Assembly: GCF_023053635.1 (NCBI RefSeq)
Contig: NC_086171.1
Coordinates: forward strand, 19,734,006 to 19,798,005
Reading direction: 5' to 3'
Origin: Elgaria multicarinata webbii
Lineage: Eukaryota > Chordata > Lepidosauria > Squamata > Anguidae
Length of the DNA: 64,000 nt
Both the position numbers and the translations under genes were made by a program. The stretch's first letter is position 1; each line of letters opens with the position of its first letter. Of this stretch, positions 1 through 12,300 are shown in pieces. The notes below the pieces were generated by a model that did no database searches, was not told where the DNA came from, and worked only from the letters and a program-made list of their open reading frames with translations.

Positions 1-696
1 ACCTTTCTCTTCCCAAATAACTCTCATATGCAGTGGGATGGCAGGATATGTATTGAGTACCTGGGCTGGTTAATGCTGACATCTTCAGAGATCTAATTCA
101 AATGCTGACAAGAAGCATTTTATATAATCTGCCTTGTTGGCTTGGACTTGTTACGCTGGACTTGTTTTTAAACTAGCATAATAAGTATGGGAAATCCAGT
201 GCAAAAACAGGAACCAGTCAAAAGTGCAAGGGTTTGATGCAGATCACTGGGTAGCTGATGTGGGCACAAAATCATGTTCAGACCAAATTATATACAAATT
301 AAATGTATCCTTCCAAGTAAATAAAAAGGAGTGCTATTGGATTTAGTGGAGTTGGAAGACTACAAGCAGGAGGGCTCAGAATTTGATATTACAGAGGTCA
401 AAAGTCTAAATTCATTTTGATTATATGGGTACTACTATCCACTGGACAAAGTGTGGTTTCTGGGACATAAAATATGCTATTGTAAGCCTTAAGCACCAGG
501 GATGGGAGCAGCATTCTAAAATGTCCCCTGTTGTTTAAACAAGCCATACACAAAGGACAAGCACCAAAGATTTAATTACAAGCTGAAAGGGAAAATATAT
601 CCTGTAATTATGGCTGGTAAAAAGGACAGTAGTAATGCCAAAGGACTTCTATTTGCATGAACATTGGCTAGTAATGAAGTAGATGAGTGTATTGCT

Positions 697-800
697 AGGA
701 TCCAAGAGTTCAGAACAGTCCCTCTGTAATAGTAATTAGCTGATTCTTAGGATCCAAGAGTTCAGAACAGTCCCTCTGTAATAGTAATTAGCTGATTCTT
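697..800. repeat. Perfect 52-bp tandem duplication
   Basis: Two head-to-tail copies (697-748 and 749-800) begin AGGATCCAAGAGTTCAGAAC and end GCTGATTCTT. They are identical by eye, which indicates a recent local duplication in non-coding DNA. Confidence 0.9.
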
Positions 801-1599
801 GGGCAGCCCATGAATTAAGTTATCTTACATGTATATTTCAAAGAAGTAAATGTGCTTTGATGTAATATGATTAAAGTACAATATCTGCCTCCTAGATTTG
901 CCTGATGTATCTTATGTTAAGAGTGGGCCTCATATTTCACAATATTGAAGCTCCATGTGATTAAAATGCCCCATATTTTAGAATCACGCAGCTTCACAGA
1001 ATTAAGTGGAACATATTCTACAAGGGTGGATAAAAATGGGTGATTTTTTTTTAAAAAAAATGGATTTTATTGATTTAAAGTTTTTCATTTTTTAAAAATG
1101 GTAACTGCTTACATTTCTCTTAAATGACTAGCTAAATATTTAATAATCTGGAAACATCCATGTTAGCTCTACAGTTAATCTTTAAACTGAATCAGTGCCT
1201 CTACCAGATACATTGAGTTAAAGGAGACTTTTCTATCTGAATGAAGAACCAATTTGATCATTCCTCTTGTGCAAATATTTACACTCTACCTAGCAAACAT
1301 AGAGTTGGATCCAGACTTACAGGGATGTTAGGCTGAGGGCAGTGAAGTGGTGGACCATCCACCACTACCAAAGCCCTGCTGGTTCGAGCTAGCTAGTGTT
1401 CGTGGTGGGCGAAATCACCCCTTTCTTCCTTACTGGCAGTAGGAAGGAAAATACCTACACCAGGTCCTAGGCCCTTATAGGATGCAGTGGATCCAAGGCC
1501 ACCTCCACCCTACTCCTGGAATGCCTTCTTTGGAACCTACCACAAGGGATGCTTTCCACAAGTGTACCAACAGATGGGCACTTCTGACTTATCCTAAGT

Positions 1600-1866
1600 A
1601 TCCTCAGATGGCTTTAAGAGAGTTGGGGGAATGTTGGATAAATTCCTAGAGGAGAAGGCTATCAATGACTACTAGTCCTAATGGCTTTGTGCTATCTCCA
1701 GTATCAGAGGTAGTATGCCTATGAATGCCACTTGATGGGGAACTTGTGCGAGAGGTGCTGTTGCACCTGTGTCCTGCTTGTGGGTTCCTGGTCGATTGCG
1801 TGAACAGAGTGCTGGACTAGATGGACCCTTGGCCTGATCCAGCATGACTCTTCTTAAGTTCTTATG
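1600..1866 (+). mobile_element. CR1 LINE 3' end, 5'-truncated
   Basis: Contains the CR1 end with GGATAAATTCCTAGAGGAGA, a passage on the ACTAGTCC...CTCCAGTATC pattern, and the terminal GTGCTGGACTAGATGGACCC...GATCCAGCATGACTC. The same end recurs at 39391 (+) and at 20549 (-). Confidence 0.75.
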
Positions 1867-2407
1867 ACAATCAAAAGGGCTTATAGGAAGTGTCTATGTA
1901 GAAAAAGAACATTTGAGATATAGCTGTAAACGAAAAACTCACACAGATGTTAAGAGTACATAAAGGAATAAAGAAAAGAGACTTTTCTGAAGGACTGGCA
2001 AAAATACATAGACTATATGAAAAAAGAGTTGAACTTTGGCAGAAGCTTATAGAAATTTGTGGGATGCATAAAAAAGACTAAATATAAATAAATGAAATAG
2101 AAAAATAGAAAAATAATAATATACCACCCTGAAATACAAAAAGAAAATGAATGATGGAAGAAGATATTTTTTTTAAAAAAATGACCAAGCTTCAGGAGGG
2201 AAGGGGGAGGGATTCTGATGTATTAATATGTTTTGTTTTTGCTTTCAAAGCATTTTTTTAAAAAAAAAATCAATAAAAAGGGGCTTATAGTATTGTTCTC
2301 TTACTCATACATAGAGTAAACTTATTGAAATCAGTGAGGCTTAAGTTAGTCATGATTCAATATCACATTGATTTGGCTGGGTATACTCTCCATACAACTG
2401 TGTCTGG

Positions 2408-2566
2408 ATCCATCCCATAGGAAGGTTGTGGGCTCTCCCACACTAAAGGCCTTCAAGAGGCAGCTGGACAGCCATCTGTCAGGGATGCTTTAAAGTGGAT
2501 TCCTGCATTGAGCAGTCGGTTGGACTTGATGGCCTTATAGGCCCCTTCCATTTCTATGATTTCCCC
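2408..2566 (+). mobile_element. CR1 LINE 3' fragment, second subfamily
   Basis: Carries GGAAGGTTGTGGGCTCTCCC, CTTCAAGAGGCAGCTGGACA and the end GGCCCCTTCCATTTCTATGA. This is the sense copy of the end seen reversed at 30197-30600. Typical 5'-truncated CR1. Confidence 0.75.
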
Positions 2567-3239
2567 ACCCCCACCTCCATGAATATAAACCATGCTAGTC
2601 CAACTAGTAGCTATTACAGCTTGCATTTACCTGTCAGTCAGTGGCATGTCATTTTTCTTTGTGTCTTTGTTTTGTGTGAGTGAGGCTGGACCAAGGCAGA
2701 ATGAAGCAGAAAAGAGCAACATTGGAAAAAGGAAGAGAAGACAAAATTGCACAATGCACAGGTTCCTATGTTCCCATACTTCACCTCACAAACTCTCCTG
2801 GGTTGTTAGATGGAAATATGGGAATATTTTAAAGACGTTCCCTGTATAGGTTTAAAAAAAAGGAAATCACAGAGTACATATACAGTATAACAAAAAGATA
2901 CAAGGCGTATGTGTAAGAATGAATCAAAGATTGTAAGGAATACTCTGTTTGGTTGAAAATTAACTTTGTACCAATATTTAGGAAACAGATGTGGAGGCAT
3001 TATTGGGAAATTTTGTTAAATTCTGTAATTTAAGTCAGCCTCTTCTTTCTTGCTGATTTAAATAATGATTTTTTTTATCATTGGTTTAAATCAGTCCACT
3101 TTGTGTTCCACAGTTAAGTAAGTGTTGTTTTTGGCTGAACTCCTCTACCTGCTTACCTGGGAGTAAGGCTCATTAAACTCAGTGTGACTGCCTTCTGAGT
3201 ATGTATTTTAAACTGGCAGCTGTGTTGGCCCCAACCATC

Positions 3240-3241
3240 TC

Positions 3242-3281
<40 letters not shown>

Positions 3282-3284
3282 TAC
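3240..3284. repeat. (ATT)n microsatellite
   Basis: About 13-14 perfect ATT units directly after a MITE piece (acctgggagtaag...ctgagtatg, 3155-3206). It produces poly-Ile/poly-Asn runs in spurious frames. Confidence 0.95.
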
Positions 3285-5726
3285 ATTCAGACATATTTCT
3301 GTGGACAGTGTAGTGCAGCACTGCAAAAGTCTCTCGGGATAAACACCTTCAACTGCAGACACTTTCCAGCAAAGACTTTATATTCCATTAAGCATGTTTT
3401 TAGAGATAACATAACAAATAGTGCAAATTGTATCATCCTGTCATAACACAGCGCTGCTGCCAATTTTTATAAAAAGATTTAGCACAATGCAGAATTCCTG
3501 TTAAATGACCTGTGACTGTCATGTAATGATAGTGGTGGCTACCCAAGTTCTGTCTTTTATGCTAGCTACGGCCTTCAGCTCCCCACCCCAATGTCTGAAG
3601 TACAGCACATACTGAGGGGACACTTCAGATGACTTTGTTTTATTGTTGTTCTTCCTCTTTCTGTCTTTGCCCCTATGAAAACAATTTGCGGCATATGGGG
3701 AAAAAAACCTTTGGACATCTGCTTGTTTTGATAACCACTTGAACTTTTTAATCATTAAACTAAGACCAACTGCAACCAGCCTGGGTTTCTGAGGCTCATT
3801 TTATTTTATGCCTTATAATAGTGTAGAATCATCCTAAAAGGGATTTCTTTTCTTATAAATTCTCACAAAAACAGACACTACTTCTTCCCCAATGTCTGCA
3901 TTCTTGCTTTTCCTTACTGTCAATAATCGTAGGATTGATTCATCCGTTATCTTTTTCCCTGCATAGAGAAGATCTCTATACAGGGAATCCAGGGCACTTA
4001 GATCAGTATTCACTGTCCATTCAGCCAGCATTTATGCAACACTAAAAACATGCCGGCATTCACATGATACATTATGCATACATTTTCATGGATTGATTTG
4101 AGCTATAGTTTTATGAGAGGTAACACCAGAATCTATTCTAAATTCTAGGAATGTGTCAAGTAGTAATACAGTGTCTGTGAGCATTTCCAGTGTTCATTTT
4201 CTGATCACTCTGTTTATATTTCTGAAATTTATATCTTGCCTTCCAATGGCCAATCAGCGTTCCCAGGAAGGCATACAAAACAATAAAGTATACAAATATT
4301 ACAAAACAAATATAATAGCACAATTCATGCTAAAAAATTTGAATCCATAAAAGCTCAGGGTAGTATCCAGTGTTCCGCTTTACTTATGCCATTGATGTAG
4401 CACTAGCGTAAGTGGTCTCTAGCCTAAGCTCAATAGGATATACTGGTTCAGTGGGTTTCCCTGGAAAACCTGTTGTGCCAGCATACGCTATTACTGTTGC
4501 TCTAGAGGTCGCTTATGTTAGCGCTACGTTAATGATGAAAGCGGAATGGCAGCATTGTATACTGCCCTCACATTCGTGAAAAAGTTTTTTGGTTTTTTTA
4601 AGAGTAGTATTTAAAAGCCAGGGAACACAAAAAGGGCTTTGCCTGGTGCCAAAACGATAGCAAAGTGGGCACCAGGTGAGCTCCTCTGTGGCGGGCATTG
4701 CACAAACTGGATACCACCGTCAAAAAGGCTTTCCCTCTGATTGCCAACCACCTTAATCACAACTACCACTGCATATATTCAGGGGCAGAATGTCTAAGTG
4801 TCAATTCTAGGTTGGATTGAGGTATTGGGTCTACCTTTTTAGAAACTTCGGTACTATTGGCGTGTTTGTACATGCAGGTTTTGTGTATGGGGGATTGAAG
4901 GGAAATAGTGTATAAAACAAGCTTCAGGTCTGCTTCTAATGACATGACGCCTGACTTAAACAGCAGTGTCTTCTAAGAACGGTGTACATGGATCTTTTCA
5001 TTTCTGAGATACCTGTGTATCTGACTGGTTTCCCTTTTATCACCAACTATGAAATGGACATAGGTGCACCTCCTTTTATATGACATTTTTATGTATTTAA
5101 CAAGGATCATGAGATTTGGGCTTTGTACTAGTAATGTCTAGTATTGAAAGCTGCCGAAAATCTTAGACATTTCCATGCTGGAATACCATTCTTCTGTCTT
5201 GTCTGCAGGCGCCCTCTGCTGTTAATGCAGTGAGCTTGGAGGAAGGAAATGTAATTGTACAATTTGCTCTGTTCAGTTCTCTATAGAATGTTGTGAGGAG
5301 AGAGACTGAAGGAAAAGGAGTAAGAAGGACAGATGTATAGGTTAAAAAATATTAAATATGGGTCCCATGTTACAGGTTTAGGTTAAAGGCCAGTACTAGA
5401 TCCTTAAAGATTAAAGGCTTCTGTTTTGAAGTATAAAGTATACATTTTATTCATTTATTTAAAGGAATTTTGCCCTATTCTTTATCCAGTCTAGGTCCTG
5501 GAGCAGCTTACAAGTATCAGTAGTAAGATTGCTCCTGCCCTCAGCCTTTCAGTGTAAAATACTGTTGTGTGTCTAGAGGTCTCATTATCTGGCGTTGTGT
5601 GGTAAACTAAAAAACAACAACACTGAATGATGGCAGATGTTCCTTTATGCTACAGGGAATTGTGCTTACACATACCGCTGTGTGCCTAGGGTAGCTCAGA
5701 GTTCCCAGATGGAAATGGAGTTAAAC

Positions 5727-5852
5727 AGCCTTCCCCAACCTGGTGCTTTCCAGAAGTGTTGGACTACAGTCTCCATAATCCTCGGAGAGCATAGCCAGTG
5801 GCTGTGTTGACTGAAGATTGTGAGAGTTTGGAGGCCACCAGGTTGGGGTAGA
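5727..5852. mobile_element. Palindromic MITE, CCCCAACCTGGTG family
   Basis: Left arm CTTCCCCAACCTGGTGCTTT and right arm GGAGGCCACCAGGTTGGGGT are inverted, with GGACTACAGTCTCC internal to the left arm. Related copies lie at 6122-6213, 37301-37433, 52157-52250, 60604-60735 and 61007-61126. Confidence 0.7.
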
Positions 5853-6121
5853 CCAGAGTGAAAGCATCCAGGAACAGGGCGAAGCTGCAGCCATTTATGT
5901 GCCCACTTATGGGACAATGGAGTGCTTGGTGTCCCATATGCTTCAGATTGCAACTCACAGCCATTCATGTAGCTGCTCTCCACCCCCGAGATAAAGCAGC
6001 ATAACACGATGGCTGCAAGGTGCACCAGTCATGGCACTCTTAAGGGTTCATGCTTCTCTTTTCGGGTACCTACTTGCATGGTTCATTTGGAGCACAGTGC
6101 TATATCATGGTTTCTTTACAG

Positions 6122-6213
6122 CAACATTCCCCAATCTGGTGTCCTCCAGATGTGTTGGATTGCAAGTCCTATCATTCCCAGCCATCTGGAGGTACCAGGT
6201 TGGGGAAGGCTGC
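6122..6213. mobile_element. Palindromic MITE, CCCCAACCTGGTG family
   Basis: Arms ATTCCCCAATCTGGTGTCCT and GGTACCAGGTTGGGGAAGGC, ending about 110 bp before a LIMD1 acceptor site. Shorter than its relatives, with much of the centre missing. Confidence 0.7.
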
Positions 6214-6321
6214 TTTACAGCATTTAGTTACATCAAACCTGCACCTTTGTTACTGGCTTCCATAAGTGGCATTCAAAATAATTTACTTATTGAACTTTGA
6301 TCCTTTTTTCCCCCACTCCAG

Positions 6322-6389
6322 GTCGAAAGCTGAGAGGGAAAGCTTTTTATTTTGTTAATGGAAAGGTGTTTTGTGAAGAAGACTTCCTG
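6322..6389 (+). CDS. LIMD1: LIMD1 exon: second half of LIM1
   Basis: The acceptor is a pyrimidine tract ending cactccag and the donor is GTGAGT. The exon starts in phase with two bases of a split codon and encodes [20 protein letters not shown] plus FL. It carries the last zinc ligands of LIM1 (C and D in CEED). Confidence 0.92.
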
Positions 6390-9300
6390 GTGAGTGGGCC
6401 ATAGCCTCTTCCACCGTATTGCTCATGGAGAAAACTCTTAAGTGGGGTTTGGTTGTGGGTCTGGTTGTGTATTCATTCTTCACTGGTAACTTCACAGATT
6501 TCCAGATTGTGTTACATTTGAAAGAGTGTTATATAGGCGCCACTCATGAATGGACATATCTGAATATTTGGTCTGACTTTACTGAAGTTTAGGTGTAATT
6601 TACTCCTTTTTACTTTTTTTTAAGAATGTTGTAATATTTGAAACTTAGCCCTTTAAATTATGCAGTTATACTTGTGGGGTTTTTTGATTGATTGATTGAT
6701 TTGTTGAAACTTATAATTTAAAATGATAAAAAAAAAAAAATGGCTAGATTGGGTTTTTGTTTTGTCTTTTAAAGAGAGTGAAGTAAAGAGTGAATGAACA
6801 TCTCTTCCCATCTGAGCTGCCTGTCAAGCATTGAGTTGAGAGGATTTTAAATGAGGCAATCCATACTGCTTGTTTTTCATATTTGCAACACTGTGATTGT
6901 TATGTATGCCTTGTGTGTACAGGTATATGTTCAAGGACATATACATGTATTAATAACAAGGATAAAGAAATGTGGCATTTATTTACCCAGGTTACTAATA
7001 AGGATTGGGATTTGTATACCCTTACACATTATCTCACAGTACCAGCCCTGTAAAGGAGCAGTATTATTATTCCCATTTTGCATATGGAGAGCTCAGGCTG
7101 AGAGATAGTGGCTTGCTTAAAGGCATCTAGTGCCTTTGTGCAAGTTTGAACTGGGGGCTTCATTGATTAATCTCAGCCACTCCAGTACAATAGAACTTAG
7201 AAAGCTTTTTTTTTAAGAAAAAAAAGTGGGAAGGTTTAAATTTTCTTTGGAGGCCATTTGCCTTGCAGTGTTATCCTGGCCATGCATGGCTGGTCTTACA
7301 CCAGTTAAGAGTCAAAATATTTATGCTTTATTGAGCCTTGCAAAAGTTTGAAACTATTTTTTTCTTCTCTCCCCCCCAACTACAGTATTCAGGTTTCCAG
7401 CAGTCAGCTGATAGGTGTTTCATATGTGGCCATTTGATCATGGACATGGTAAGTGACCTTTGTGTGTGAAAAAGTGCACCACGGAGAAATTCCTAGCAAT
7501 TTAAAGTAATGCCCAGGTGAAAAATAAACTTACTTAAGAGACTTACTTAATTGGATACCATCATTCAGTTGGTGTAAGACTTGGGTGAAGTGTGTGGGCA
7601 GCAAAAAACAAACAACCCTCCAGTTTTTGCATTCATATGTAAGTGACTGTGGGAAAATAAATATATTGAAATGAGTGCTTTTGTAGACTTGCTTCTATTT
7701 GTAATACCTTTGTAATACCTTTTGTACTCATGTTTTTTTAAAAATGTATACAGTTGTGCTTATCCAATCATAAAGCAGGAGACTTGAAAGAATGAGGATT
7801 TGCTTTCTTGTCATCTCCTGGGGCTCCACAGACTTTGAATAGAGGACAAAGGATGGAGAGCGCTTCTGGAATACAAACTAGGGCTATCATCTGGTTAAAG
7901 AAACCTGAGATGATGAATCATATGAGTTCTATGCTATCATTTAATCATGTTCTGCATCACATTGTGAATCCCTTGGATAGAGGAGGTTCCTTTCTTCACA
8001 CTATCACCCTCCACATGTAGTGATGACGGAAGGGCCAGGGTCAGCACACTCCCCCTCCTCATGTGTTTAATCTACATAGATTGTGAATGACTGGATAGGG
8101 CTCATGTGCTCTTTTTTTTTTTTTTCAAACTCCAACAAGCAGCATCCAATGAAGCAAGAAACTCAGAGCACAAAGACATCACAACGTCCATTTCTCATTA
8201 TGAGACTTTAGAGGGAGAAAAGGGTAAACTCTTTACTGTTGACACTCACTGACAGTTTGATCTATTGGCCAACCAAAATAGCAACCCATACCGATGAATC
8301 TTAACAATGGAAATCAGCTACAGCATTACATGTGAAGATCCAATAAGACCAACAATTGAGTAAGACTGGGGGCTGGTCTGCATGTTACAGCTGCCATGTG
8401 GAATTTGCTTCAAACAGCATCCTTTTGCTGGCTGTTCTGTGTAGTGGATGTAATGGGCTGAGATGCTTATCAAGGAGTTTGCCACCATTACATGAAGAGT
8501 TTTCACACCACCACAGCCATAGGAACATAGGATGCTGCCTTTTACCAAGTCAGACTATTGATCTATCTACCTCAGCATTGTCAACACTGACCCAGTTTGC
8601 ATGAACCCCGCAACCCACTGTGGCTTATTTAAGCCACCATGGGTTGCTGCATGTGACATTGTGTGCCGGACAACTTTTGAATATTCAAGCCGCGACAGCA
8701 GCTTGTCTTGCCATTTGAACTTGGTGAGGGTGAGTTTTTGGCATGGTTAACAAACCCTCCACAACCCTAAAACAGCCCATGTTCTTGTAGTGGTTTGTTA
8801 ACCATGCCAACAACCCACCCTCACCAGGTTTGGACATCATGACAAGCCATGGTTGTAGCTTGAATATTCAAAATGGCTGCCCGTGCTACAGCCTATTCTG
8901 CCTTAAATAAGCCACTGTGGGCTGCTTGATCATGCAAGTTAGCCTATTGACTAGCAGCAGCTCTCCAGGGTTTCAGGCAGGATTCTTTCATAGCCCTATC
9001 TGGATATGCCATGGATTGAATGTGGGACCTTCTGTATCAAAAGCAAGTGCTCTGTTACTGAGTCACAGCCTCTCCTCTTCCTTCTCTCCGGTTGAGCCAC
9101 CCCGAATTAATTAGAATGGTAGTATGAGGACTTTCCTTGTAGTGGTAACCCTCTTTCCTCATTTTAGTTCCTGCATGGACAGCTTTTGCACAGAGAGACG
9201 ATTTGATGTCGCATTTTCTAACTAGGAGCTGCATAGATCAGCCCTAGAGGCTACAAAATAAAGCCCTGTAAATTCCTAATGCTCAGCTGAGAACAAGCTA

Positions 9301-12300
9301 TTGAGTTACCTTGCAGCTTTCTTATTGCTGCTTGGAACTTTCATCTTCTCTTCTTGTGTCCTGGATCATTCATTTTCACTGCCTATACCTGGCTTTCAAG
9401 TTGCATCATGTTCCATCAGAATTATGGTGATCGTAATTTCCTCTTTAACAGTCTTTCCCATCTCATGTTGGTTATTTCCTACCAAAATTGCCCAAGGTGA
9501 TTACAGGACTCCAGGTAGCAGTGCATGATTGTATGAAGCAGTCTAGCACTAAGAGAACAATTCACAAACTTTCTGCCTTGTTGCATCCTGATATATTCCA
9601 TGTAGTCTTTTACAATTTGCTTCAGTATTGTATTTTTTAAAAAACCCAAATGATCATCAAGGAATTTCCCATCTCTTACTGCAGATTTTGCAAGCTCTGG
9701 GGAAGTCATATCATCCTGGCTGCTTCCGTTGTGTGATCTGTAATGAATGTCTGGATGGAGTGCCATTCACAGTAGACAGCGAGAACAAAATCTACTGTGT
9801 CCGGGATTACCACAAGTAAGCAGGAAAATGCATTTGCTGATTTCCAAAGTTGCACTCTAAATAGACTTAGCTGTAGGCAGGACTTGCTTCCACATAAATG
9901 TGTAAATGCTCAGGGGGGCAGTAATGCTTACTTTCACAAACTGTGAAAGTTTGTAAAAAATACTAGGAACTTGCATTCTCATCTTGTTCTGCATTTAGGA
10001 GAATGTCACTGACTGTGTTCAAATAACACAATAATCAGTGGTGGGATAATAACTTGACAATTGTTTATCTAGGGGGTACTCCCCACACAACATTAGTTGA
10101 CTTGACTATTAGTCCATGCTGAGTTGACTCACTCATCCCCCTCTCTCCCCACTTCAATCCTCCTGTTGGCTGGACTAGAGTGGCAGTTGCCGCTTTGATC
10201 ATTCTTGCCTTGTGACTCTGTGGCTGAGGAAATAACCAGCGGTGCCTTCCACACAACATGCTAGCAATACACAAAGTTCAAAACTTAAAATAGTAAAGCA
10301 GGCATAATTAAAAAGAGCCAATAAGACGATAAAGCCATAAAATCTTTACACAGGGCAATCAGGGTGCATGACAATTTTCAGAATGCAAAATGATGGGTCT
10401 CTGCCCCAAAGTGCTCGTAGTGTAAAATTTGACACAGGGGAGACAACAGAAGAAAGGGAAGAAAATGGAGGCAGGGATAAATAGGGGAAGAATATGCATT
10501 TATACTTAAGCTTGGTTACAGTGAGGTATAGGGACTAGGGAGTGGTTGAAACTTGTAAAACAACCACCCAAATACAAACTGCACCTATATGTACTACACA
10601 TTGGTGAGAGGGGACTGTGGGCTGAAAAATGGGCACAAGATAAAATTTCATTGTAGATGCAACCTCTAAAAATGGCCTTATTTGTTACATTTCTAGCTGG
10701 TCCTTCCTTCAATGAGTTTGGTGCAGCATATTTGGTTCTCCCCAAATCCAATTTTAGCATCACAGCAATCCTGTGAGATACATTAGGGTGAGAGAAGGCA
10801 CCCAAGAATCCACTGAACCTGATGATAGTGGGTTGGATCCACCGGTTCACCTTTACTAGTGGAAGTGGAATTACCCACCCACCCCTTTCCATGTCAGCCT
10901 CTCAACCTCTCTGAAAATGCTGCACAAATGTGTGCTTATACTAAAGAGAAAAACTATATTTTATTTATTTATTGCATTTTTATTCCGCTCAATAGCTGAA
11001 GCTCCCTGGACGGTTCACAAAACCTTCAGCTGCACATTGAATGATTAGGGTAACACGTAGTTCAGCTTATAGTCTACATATTCAGTAGAATGAGGTGGGA
11101 GAATGCTGGGGTGGATCGTACCATTGCAGACTGCAAGTTGGGTTGTGCCATTTTTTCATATTTCCTGAAAATTTCATCATCATCATCATCAGAGTAAAGC
11201 AAGGAGAGAGCTTACAGTCTGGCCCACTGCCTACTATGCTAGTATTCCACTGAAGAGATGTCATTTTATTTTATTTTTTATAACATTTTAAAAAATGTGA
11301 TCCCTCCTTTGCAGTCTGAAATGATACAGTGCACACTCTGCCGCCTCATTCCTGCTTCATTCTGCTAGAGCAGTTATTTACCAGGGAGCCAGAAATATTG
11401 CCATTATTTTCACAACTACATTTCTTGGCAAAGTCTTGTCATTAAACCAATGTGAAAACTGCTTTCAATTTGGATTCTTTTGCATATTTATAACATACCT
11501 TTTTAATTTTCTATAAAGGGTTTTGGCACCAAAATGTGCAGCTTGTGGTCTTCCCATTCTGCCAAGTGAGGTAAGTGATTGTATTTTTGCTCCTCCCATT
11601 TTTCAAGAACACCATTGTTGTATTTTTTACAGCAGATTTGATTTAAGCTCTATTTTATTACATATTGAAGCAGGGCAATCATATGTCTACAAGTCCCCAA
11701 TCCAACTAAAGGGAGTCATGAAGAACCCTTAATAAAAGCAATGGACTTGAAACAACAAAGAGTCTTGTGGCAATAAAATAAAATAGATTTATTGAAGCAT
11801 AAAGTTAAGGGTGCATCTGAGGTATATGAATCAACCTGTTAGTTTTTAAGATACCATAAGACTCTTTGCCGTTTTGCTGGAATAGACCAACATGGAAATG
11901 GGACTTTTGAGTTAAGTCATGATTAATTTGTTTGGCTTCAGTGCGACATGGTCGCAACTAACTTTAGCTTGTTTGGGATGTAATGCAGCAAAAGTTAATG
12001 ATATCGAACTACCATTGAAATGAACTAAAGAATAAACATAAAAGGCTTAAGGCTGCCATCCTAAGAATGGTTACAAGGAAGTAAGGTTCACTGAACTCAG
12101 TGGGACTTAAATCTGAATAAACTCAGAAACAGGCTCAAAATCACATTGACTTCAGTTGGGCACGAATGTACTTTTGGGATTGCACCCATAATCTCTTTTA
12201 TCTTCCTTCTGTGACCTTTTTCCTTTGCTAGTCTTTGCAAAGATAATTCTAGCTTTACACCAAAAATAAATTTGGCACAGTAAATGAATAAAATGTACAC

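Larger units (their letters stand above)
1..6321 (+). other. LIMD1 intron (5' part outside window)
   Basis: No exon was found before 6322. The stretch holds a 52-bp tandem duplication, two CR1 3' ends, an (ATT)n tract, MITE-like pieces at 2310-2400 and 3155-3206, and two palindromic elements at 5727-5852 and 6122-6213. An oligo-T/A motif at about 1023-1100 and a related inverted one at 3046-3095 may be two ends of one old element. Nothing was recognised elsewhere. Confidence 0.6.
7449..9684 (+). other. LIMD1 intron with a nested SINE and foldback element
   Basis: Between LIM2 exons. 7449-8510 shows no recognised repeat beyond a T-run at 8111-8125. 8519-9077 is a tRNA-derived SINE split by a palindromic element. 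9090-9684 shows nothing recognised. Confidence 0.6.

Noticed and set aside
1023-3095. A single 2-kb transposon bounded by oligo-T/A motifs at 1023-1100 and 3046-3095
   Set aside because: The two motifs are inverted and similar but too simple in sequence to prove shared ends. No duplication or transposase was seen between them.
3153-3446. Frames with poly-Asn and poly-Ile runs
   Set aside because: They are translations of the (ATT)n microsatellite.
10506-10892. 128-codon reverse frame in a LIMD1 intron
   Set aside because: No recognisable motif. It covers sequence with repeat-like features and is antisense to the gene.
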